NCBI RefSeq assembly: GCF_014534655.1
Contig: NZ_JACVVD010000002.1
Coordinates: 248,001-312,000 of the forward strand
Source of the DNA: Paenibacillus sedimenti
GTDB taxonomy: Bacteria; Bacillota; Bacilli; Paenibacillales; NBRC-103111
Length of the DNA stretch: 64,000 nt
Direction of reading: 5' to 3'
How positions within the stretch are numbered: the first letter of the stretch is position 1; every line of letters starts with the position of its first letter. The translations under genes and the position numbers were made by a program. The notes under the pieces were generated by a model. It did not search any database, was not told the origin of the DNA, and saw only the letters and a program-made list of their open reading frames with translations. This document shows, one piece after another, positions 59,199-64,000 of this stretch.

Positions 59199-59703
59199 CT
59201 GACCTGCTACCTCCTGCTTTTTAATGAAAGAACCTGCAAAGATCGCCTTCCAGGCTCCTGAAAAATCCCATCAATTCATTAGTATACACCATGCGCACCA
59301 GCGTCGTATGCTTTATTTTGCCGGAATAGGTACGAATGGGGGCTTCGAGGATGATGCAGAGGAATGGGATACCCCGGACCCCTGCTGCACTAGTACTGAA
59401 TGGGAATGTTACTCCCGAATCCTTCACACTCATGACATTTAATATTCACCATGGTAAAGGTTTAGATGGTAAAGTAAATGTATACCGGATTGATTTCCAC
59501 TTTTCAAGATGAGGCAGTGATTGATCATCTTTTTATAAATTTGCAAAAATCACAACCGGCATGGACGGTATAAACCTCTGTTTCCGACCATTTCCCTGTC
59601 GTGGCGCGCTTTCGGCTGGGGCCAGCGGTGCGAGTATAGTTTTTTTCCTTGTTTATGTTAAAATGGGGGAAACCACTCCTCGTTAGGGAAGGGCTGAGCA
59701 TCA
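59199..59703. other. Intergenic region between divergent ABC-F and formyl-THF cyclo-ligase genes
   Basis: No credible gene. A TTAAAAT-like -10 occurs near 59658-59665, close to the cyclo-ligase start. Nothing further recognised. Confidence 0.4.
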
Positions 59704-60336
59704 ATGAACATCCGAGAGCGGAAAATCGAATTGCGTAAGGAGATGGAAGCGAAACGCGCCTCCTTATCGCCTGACGAACGTAAAAATAAACAGCAGAGCA
59801 TCCATGAAAGAATGGTCAAGCTTAGCACTGAGCGGCTGCTTGGGGACGCGCATGTGCAAAATCCCCATCCACCAACGGTACTGACTTATATGCCGATTCG
59901 ATCAGAACCTGACGTTGCACCGTTCATGGAATGGAGTTGGCAGCAGGGAATTCGCGTGTTGTTGCCGAAAGTTGTAACCGAAACGAAAACGATGGATTTA
60001 CATGTCGTAAACAGCTATGAAGATCTGGATACCGGCGCCTATGGAATTCGGGAACCTCGAAGTGATGTGCCGGTCGAGCTCGATTTATCGCGAATCTCGA
60101 TGATTTTAGTACCTGGGCTTGCCTTTGACATGGATTTCGGGAGGCTTGGGTATGGCGGCGGATATTATGACCGCTTCATGCAATTGTTTGCAGCACGCGG
60201 GCTAAAGAGACCTTTGTCGGTTGCGGCAGCATTTGATTTGCAATTGATACCCGGGGTGCCTTCATCCTGGCATGATTTTCGGGTGGACGGTTTGATCACG
60301 GAGAGTAAACTGATTTTTAAATCCGAATTATCTTAG
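59704..60336 (+). CDS. 5-formyltetrahydrofolate cyclo-ligase
   Basis: 210 residues. Converts 5-formyl-THF to 5,10-methenyl-THF with ATP. N-terminal RERKIELRKEMEAKRASLSP; YMPIRSEPDVAPFMEW; and the hallmark LVPGLAFDMDFGRLGYGGGYYDRF near the end (ATP/folate site). Usual family length. ATG follows GAAGGGCTGAGC. It is the first gene of a likely operon with moaC, mogA-like and the molybdopterin-binding protein (6-nt gap to moaC). Folate supply and cofactor synthesis may be coupled by expression only. Confidence 0.93.
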   Translation: MNIRERKIELRKEMEAKRASLSPDERKNKQQSIHERMVKLSTERLLGDAHVQNPHPPTVLTYMPIRSEPDVAPFMEWSWQQGIRVLLPKVVTETKTMDLHVVNSYEDLDTGAYGIREPRSDVPVELDLSRISMILVPGLAFDMDFGRLGYGGGYYDRFMQLFAARGLKRPLSVAAAFDLQLIPGVPSSWHDFRVDGLITESKLIFKSELS

Positions 60337-60342
60337 AGAGAG

Positions 60343-60840
60343 GTGAGTGCGCTGAAAGATTCCCCCCAATTGACCCATTTCAATGAGCAGGGACGAGCAC
60401 GGATGGTGGACATTTCGGAGAAAACAGAAACGAAGCGCACTGCGACCGCTCGTGCTACTTTGATCATGAATAATGAAACCCTTGATCTTATCAAGCAGGG
60501 GAAAATGAAAAAAGGCGACGTCCTCGCCGTAGCCCAAGTGGCCGGCATTATGGCCGCCAAGAAAACGTCCGACTGGATCCCCATGTGTCATCCGATTGCG
60601 CTGACGGGGATTGATATTCAGTTTAGTGATAATGGCAGCAATGAGCTATACATAGAAGCGACTGTTCGTACGACGGGGCTGACCGGAGTCGAGATGGAGG
60701 CTCTGACAGCCGTATCTGCAACTGCTTTAACCGTCTATGACATGTGCAAAGCCGTTCAGAAGGATATGGTCATCAGTTCTACGATGTTAATGACCAAAAC
60801 AGGCGGGAAAAACGGAGATTTTCAAAGAAATGAACCGTAA
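60343..60840 (+). CDS. moaC: Cyclic pyranopterin monophosphate synthase (MoaC)
   Basis: 165 residues from GTG 60343. Turns the MoaA product into cyclic pyranopterin monophosphate. Motifs: [34 protein letters not shown] (catalytic His region), [23 protein letters not shown] with catalytic Lys near the C terminus (AVQKDM). An alternative start at the CTG 60352 would also suit AGAGAGGTG. MoaA is not in the window. First of three molybdenum-cofactor genes in a row, ahead of tatA/tatC which export cofactor-containing enzymes in many bacteria. Confidence 0.93.
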   Translation: MSALKDSPQLTHFNEQGRARMVDISEKTETKRTATARATLIMNNETLDLIKQGKMKKGDVLAVAQVAGIMAAKKTSDWIPMCHPIALTGIDIQFSDNGSNELYIEATVRTTGLTGVEMEALTAVSATALTVYDMCKAVQKDMVISSTMLMTKTGGKNGDFQRNEP

Positions 60841-60882
60841 ATAATGGGTTATCTCAATCACTACAAGGGAGAGGTGACATGG

Positions 60883-61377
60883 ATGCGCTGGAAAGTTGCG
60901 ATTTTGACGGCCAGTGACCGCGGTTACCGGGGAGAGAGAGAAGATACGAGCGCTCAGGTAATCCGCGAGCTGGTTGAAGAGGAGATTCAAGGCGAGATCA
61001 TCGAGTACCGGGTCGTTCCGGATGAGATGGATGAAATTATGGCTTCATTAATTGAGATGACCGATTACTATCAGGCAGACTTGATCTTGACCACTGGCGG
61101 AACGGGACTGGCTCCCAGAGATGTGACGCCGGAGGCTACGCTTAACGTGATCGATCGTGTGGCTCCGGGTTTCGCTGAAGCGATGCGCATGATATCGATG
61201 CAAAAGACGCCGAAAGCGATGCTTTCGCGCGCGGTGTCCGGTATTCGCGGACGTACTCTGATTATCAATCTGCCTGGTAGCCCGAAGGGTGTTCAGGAAA
61301 ATTTGATGGCAATTATTGATCAGCTTCCGCATGCGCTCGGTATCCTCACCGGCAAAGAAGGTGATCACGGGCCATGA
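60883..61377 (+). CDS. Molybdopterin adenylyltransferase-like protein (MogA/MoaB family)
   Basis: 164 residues. Fold of MogA/MoaB: VAILTASDRGYRGEREDTSAQ, LILTTGGTGLAPRDVTPEAT (catalytic), AMLSRAVSGIRGRTLIINLPGSP. Activates the molybdopterin dithiolene by adenylation before metal insertion. ATG 60883 (MRWKVAIL) is chosen, 5 nt after AGGTGA; a longer reading from 60844 lacks a site. Four-nucleotide overlap with the next gene (ATGA). The MogA versus MoaB name cannot be resolved by eye. Confidence 0.9.
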   Translation: MRWKVAILTASDRGYRGEREDTSAQVIRELVEEEIQGEIIEYRVVPDEMDEIMASLIEMTDYYQADLILTTGGTGLAPRDVTPEATLNVIDRVAPGFAEAMRMISMQKTPKAMLSRAVSGIRGRTLIINLPGSPKGVQENLMAIIDQLPHALGILTGKEGDHGP

Positions 61378-62384
61378 AACCTGAATCGATGCTTCGCGAG
61401 GTTAAAGTGGAAGATGCGATCGGCATGATATTGCCGCATGATCTTACGCAAATTTTGCCCGGAGAGTTCAAAGGGCGGTTATTCCGCAAAGGCCACCAAA
61501 TTACGGAAGCGGATATTCCCGCGCTGCTCAGCATCGGCAAAGAGCATATTTATGTAATGGAGCTGCAGGATGGCTATCTGCATGAGGATGAGGCCGCACT
61601 TCGTATGGCGCAAGCTGTGAAAGGCGATAATGTGGTGCTCACTGAGCCCCATGAAGGCAAAGTGAACGTGAAGTCGGCGATTCACGGGCTGGTCAAGATC
61701 GATCGGGCATTCATCGACCGTGTGAACGGGATGGATCAGATCGTGATGTCGACGGTGCGCACGAATACCGTCGTTGGAGCCGGCGCTCCGCTCGTTGGCA
61801 CTCGCGTTATTCCGCTGATCGTGGAGGAGTCGAAGATCGCGGAAGTTGAGCGTGTGGCGGCTGAGCTGCAGGCGGAAGGCACGGTTTTGGTCGAAGTGAA
61901 GCCGTTCCGGAAGCTGCGCGTCGGCGTGATTACGACGGGCAGTGAGGTATTTAAGGGCCGAATCAAGGATAAATTTGGCCCTGTCGTGAAGGAGAAGGTC
62001 GCGCAGCTCGGCTCCGAGGTGGTGGACCAGCGCTTCGTGTCGGATGACAGCGAAGCGATTGTTCGCGAGATCCACGCGCTGCTGGAGCTTGGCGTGGATT
62101 TGATCCTGGTCACGGGCGGCATGTCCGTGGACCCGGATGACCGCACGCCGGGCGCGATCAAGCAGGCCGGCGCCCGCGTGGTCAGCTACGGCACGCCGAT
62201 GCTGCCGGGCTCGATGCTAATGATCGGCTATCTGGGCGACGTGCCGATCATGGGCTTGCCGGGTTGCGTGATGCACGACCCGTATACGTCCTTTGATGTG
62301 CTTCTCCCGCGCATTTGCGCAGGGGAAGAAATTGTGCGCAGCGACATTACGGAGATGGGCTATGGCGGGTTTTATCAGTGTTAG
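61374..62384 (+). CDS. Molybdopterin-binding protein (MoeA/CinA-like)
   Basis: 336 residues. C-terminal MoCF domain with ITTGSEVFKGRIKDKFGP (about 180-198) and DLILVTGGMSVDPDDRTPGAIK (about 240-262), MLPGSMLMIGYLGDVPIMGLPGCVM. The N-terminal part is shorter than and different from full MoeA (about 400 residues), with an RLFRKGHQITEADIPALLSIG stretch as in domain III/I of MoeA. Probably binds molybdopterin and acts in metal insertion or in regulation of the cofactor. Coupled to the MogA-like gene. GC content rises in its second half. Confidence 0.85.
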   Translation: MKPESMLREVKVEDAIGMILPHDLTQILPGEFKGRLFRKGHQITEADIPALLSIGKEHIYVMELQDGYLHEDEAALRMAQAVKGDNVVLTEPHEGKVNVKSAIHGLVKIDRAFIDRVNGMDQIVMSTVRTNTVVGAGAPLVGTRVIPLIVEESKIAEVERVAAELQAEGTVLVEVKPFRKLRVGVITTGSEVFKGRIKDKFGPVVKEKVAQLGSEVVDQRFVSDDSEAIVREIHALLELGVDLILVTGGMSVDPDDRTPGAIKQAGARVVSYGTPMLPGSMLMIGYLGDVPIMGLPGCVMHDPYTSFDVLLPRICAGEEIVRSDITEMGYGGFYQC

Positions 62385-62767
62385 CCGGTATTTGACATGG
62401 AACGTGCTCCTAGCTGCAAATCGTTCCTGTATCTTTGACGAAATTCGGCAGGTTTTCCCGGGAAATAATGTACGAAATACATTAGCATGCTAAAACAAGC
62501 CGAAATACGCCGATTCCCCTATACTTTGTTGTATTTCATACAATGACTTTCCTGTTAATAGACTGATTCACTCTAATTCATTGTATTTTCTACAATAGAT
62601 TGTATGAAATGAGCGTCTTCAAGCGGTTTTTCCCTCATTTCATTGCACGATTTACAGTGAAATCCGCAGAATATGCGAGATTTCATCGATCTTCTGTAAT
62701 AAATACAATGGTTCTTGATTGATGTATGTATAAATTGAAAGCTACAAACCAATGGAGATGAAAACCC
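62385..62767. other. AT-rich region with dispersed palindromes before tatA
   Basis: Contains several short palindromic pairs, e.g. CATTGTATTTTCTACAATAG and TTGTATTTCATACAA, repeated in variants around 62530-62610, and an ATTGTATGAAATGAG stretch. No gene or clear terminator. Similar texture occurs in 63152-63395. Probably repetitive intergenic elements; tatA promoter lies within but cannot be placed. Confidence 0.4.
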
Positions 62768-63151
62768 ATGTTTCAAAATATCGGCTTCACCGAAATTTTA
62801 TTGATCGGGATCATAGCTCTTCTGCTGTTCGGCCCGCAGAAGCTGCCAGAACTCGGACGTGCGCTGGGGCGCACAATCAGCGAGTTCAAGAAGGGCACGC
62901 GCGATCTGCTGAGCGACGTGAACCCGACTCCGCCGGCGGCTGAGACGCCGGCGAACCCGACATCGCCTGCGCAAAGCGCGGCGGTGCCTGTTGCTGCGCC
63001 GGCTGCAGAGCAAGCAGGCAGGAGTCCTGTAGCTGCTGAAGCTGCGGAGCAAGCAGCCGGAAGTCCTGCAGCGGCTATTGCGGCTGAGGAGCCGGCAGCC
63101 CCCGCACCGGCGCCAGCGCCGCCAAGCAATCCGCGGCGCCTACCGGATTAA
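62768..63151 (+). CDS. tatA: Twin-arginine translocase subunit TatA
   Basis: 127 residues. N-terminal membrane helix (about 5-22, IGFTEILLIGIIALLLFGP), the hinge FGPQKLPELGRALG and amphipathic helix ISEFKKGTRDLL, all typical of TatA/TatE. The C-terminal 75 residues are Ala/Pro-rich and contain a near-duplicate AEQAGRSPVAAE / AEQAAGSPAAAI, longer than usual TatA tails. Forms the pore that exports folded proteins with TatC, encoded downstream. ATG follows AATGGAGATGAAAACCC. Confidence 0.92.
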   Translation: MFQNIGFTEILLIGIIALLLFGPQKLPELGRALGRTISEFKKGTRDLLSDVNPTPPAAETPANPTSPAQSAAVPVAAPAAEQAGRSPVAAEAAEQAAGSPAAAIAAEEPAAPAPAPAPPSNPRRLPD

Positions 63152-63394
63152 TTGATGCTATGAAGTATTACTCATTTACATGTAAAAGCTCCATCTAATT
63201 TTGCCTGTGTCTCCTGTATTTTGGCATTTACATGGAATATTTCCCGTTAATATTACGGAATTGGGGAAGTTGAAGTGAATTTCACTCATTTAGCAGGAAG
63301 AATTCCTGTTATTTTACTCCATGTAGATATCAGTAATTATTTAGATGTAGTTTTTCCTATTAAATTGATGATCAACTAGTTATTCGATTCACTT

Positions 63395-63503
63395 AAGAGG
63401 AGAGACTTTGAGCTCCGCTCAAAGATCCCGGAAGAGGAGAGACTTTGAGCTCCGCTCAAAGATCCCGGAAGAGGAGAGACTTTGAGCTCCGCTCAAAGAT
63501 CCC
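63395..63503 (+). repeat. Three tandem 37-bp direct repeats, each with a hairpin
   Basis: Units start at 63395, 63432 and 63469; the first two are identical, the third lacks two end bases. Each unit carries CTTTGAGC-TCC-GCTCAAAG, an 8-bp perfect hairpin, preceded by AAGAGGAG. The array ends 20 bp before the tatC start. No spacers, so it is not a CRISPR array. Confidence 0.95.
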
Positions 63504-63522
63504 TATATTAGGTTGGTGAAAC

Positions 63523-64000
63523 ATGACAACGAACGAAGAAATGTCGCTGGTGGAGCATCTTGGCGAGCTTCGCAAGCGAATAATGTGGATATTAATCGCA
63601 TTAATTATCGGCATGGCAGGAGGGCTCATCTGCGCCAAACCGATTATCCGCTATTTGAAAAACATCCCTCCAGCGGATGATATTGGCTGGAATGTCTTTT
63701 CGCCTTGGGATGCGTTGCGGTTGTATATGAACTTCGGTTTGGCGGTGGGCATACTCATCACGCTGCCTGTCGCGCTTTATCATATTTGGGCTTTCGTGAA
63801 GCCGGGATTACGTGAAGTCGAGCAGAAAGCCTCTATCATTTATATCCCAGCCGCTTTCTTCTTGTTTTTGCTAGGTATCGCTTTCGGTTATTTTGTCGTT
63901 TTTCCGATGGCTTTTTTCTTTACTTCATCCATAAGCAAAAGCCTTGAAATTACAGAGTTGTACGGGGCTGCGCAATATTTTTCCTTTATGTTCAACATCA
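63523..64000 (+). CDS. tatC: Twin-arginine translocase subunit TatC (partial, runs off right edge)
   Basis: The first about 159 residues are present. N-terminal MSLVEHLGELRKRIMW, typical of TatC; FSPWDALRLYMNFGLAVGI in the first loop; VKPGLREVEQKASIIYIPA and FGYFVVFPMAFFF in the second and third helices. Functions as the signal-peptide receptor of the Tat machinery. ATG 63523 has a weak site GGTTGGTG 6 nt upstream. The unusual repeat array precedes it. Confidence 0.93.
   Translation, partial: MTTNEEMSLVEHLGELRKRIMWILIALIIGMAGGLICAKPIIRYLKNIPPADDIGWNVFSPWDALRLYMNFGLAVGILITLPVALYHIWAFVKPGLREVEQKASIIYIPAAFFLFLLGIAFGYFVVFPMAFFFTSSISKSLEITELYGAAQYFSFMFNI

Noticed and set aside
63395-63503. Direct repeats as a CRISPR array
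   Set aside because: Units are contiguous with no unique spacers and no cas genes nearby.

Overview
The window looks like a chromosomal segment of a spore-forming, S-layer-bearing member of the Bacillales, most likely Paenibacillus or a close relative. The reasons are an SLH-domain surface protein, an H-type small acid-soluble spore protein, bacterial NHEJ genes (Ku, LigD-type polymerase and ligase), T-box leaders, Zur- and MntR-like boxes, many NarL/LuxR-type two-component systems, strong GGAGG ribosome binding sites and frequent GTG/TTG starts. No tRNA, rRNA, CRISPR array, prophage or intact insertion sequence was seen.

Layout. 1-3039: partial histidine kinase divergent from a BcrAB-like ABC pair. 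3443-10609: two large secreted proteins, an SLH-anchored cohesin protein and a giant protein with 21 RCC1 repeats (three sets of seven), two cadherin-like domains, its own cohesin and a C-terminal dockerin-like module. 11289-12625: FAD oxidoreductase broken by one frameshift at an A run. 12823-23250: a nine-gene operon under a sigma-A promoter overlapped downstream by a near-perfect Zur box. It encodes ATP-grasp, DUF364, methyltransferase, Ni/peptide-type ABC importer with fused ATPase, SbnA-like PLP enzyme and MFS exporter. It reads as a synthesis-export-import set for an undescribed zinc(-like) metallophore.

23485-34642: HAD hydrolase, bactofilin with its M23 peptidase, a decayed ParM-like gene, cardiolipin synthase, LigD-type polymerase, nitroreductase, a two-component system followed by a membrane protein, a decayed SDR gene behind an intact MerR-type promoter, and an NlpC/P60 lipoprotein. 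34786-38392: mntDCBA with an MntR-like box. 38642-43595: AraC regulator, DUF3231 protein, a predicted permease divergent from selD-selU. 43673-49850: NlpC/P60 enzyme, DNA ligase, Ku, SspH, a divergent pair of paralogous membrane proteins, and a convergent response regulator/kinase pair.

50014-57129: tsaE-tsaB-rimI-tsaD, then two tandem leucine T-boxes in front of leuA, a dense cluster of DnaA boxes, and class II fructose bisphosphatase that appears to start at AUC. 57219-64000: ABC-F ATPase, formyl-THF cyclo-ligase, molybdenum-cofactor genes (moaC, mogA-like, molybdopterin-binding protein), tatA, a 3 x 37-bp hairpin repeat and tatC running off the right edge.

Signals that stand out are the metallophore operon, the cohesin/dockerin RCC1 pair, an ATGAC repeat array with identical geometry at two distant two-component loci, the DnaA-box cluster, and non-canonical starts for glpX (AUC) and tsaE (CUG). 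All functions are read from motifs by eye. No database search was run.
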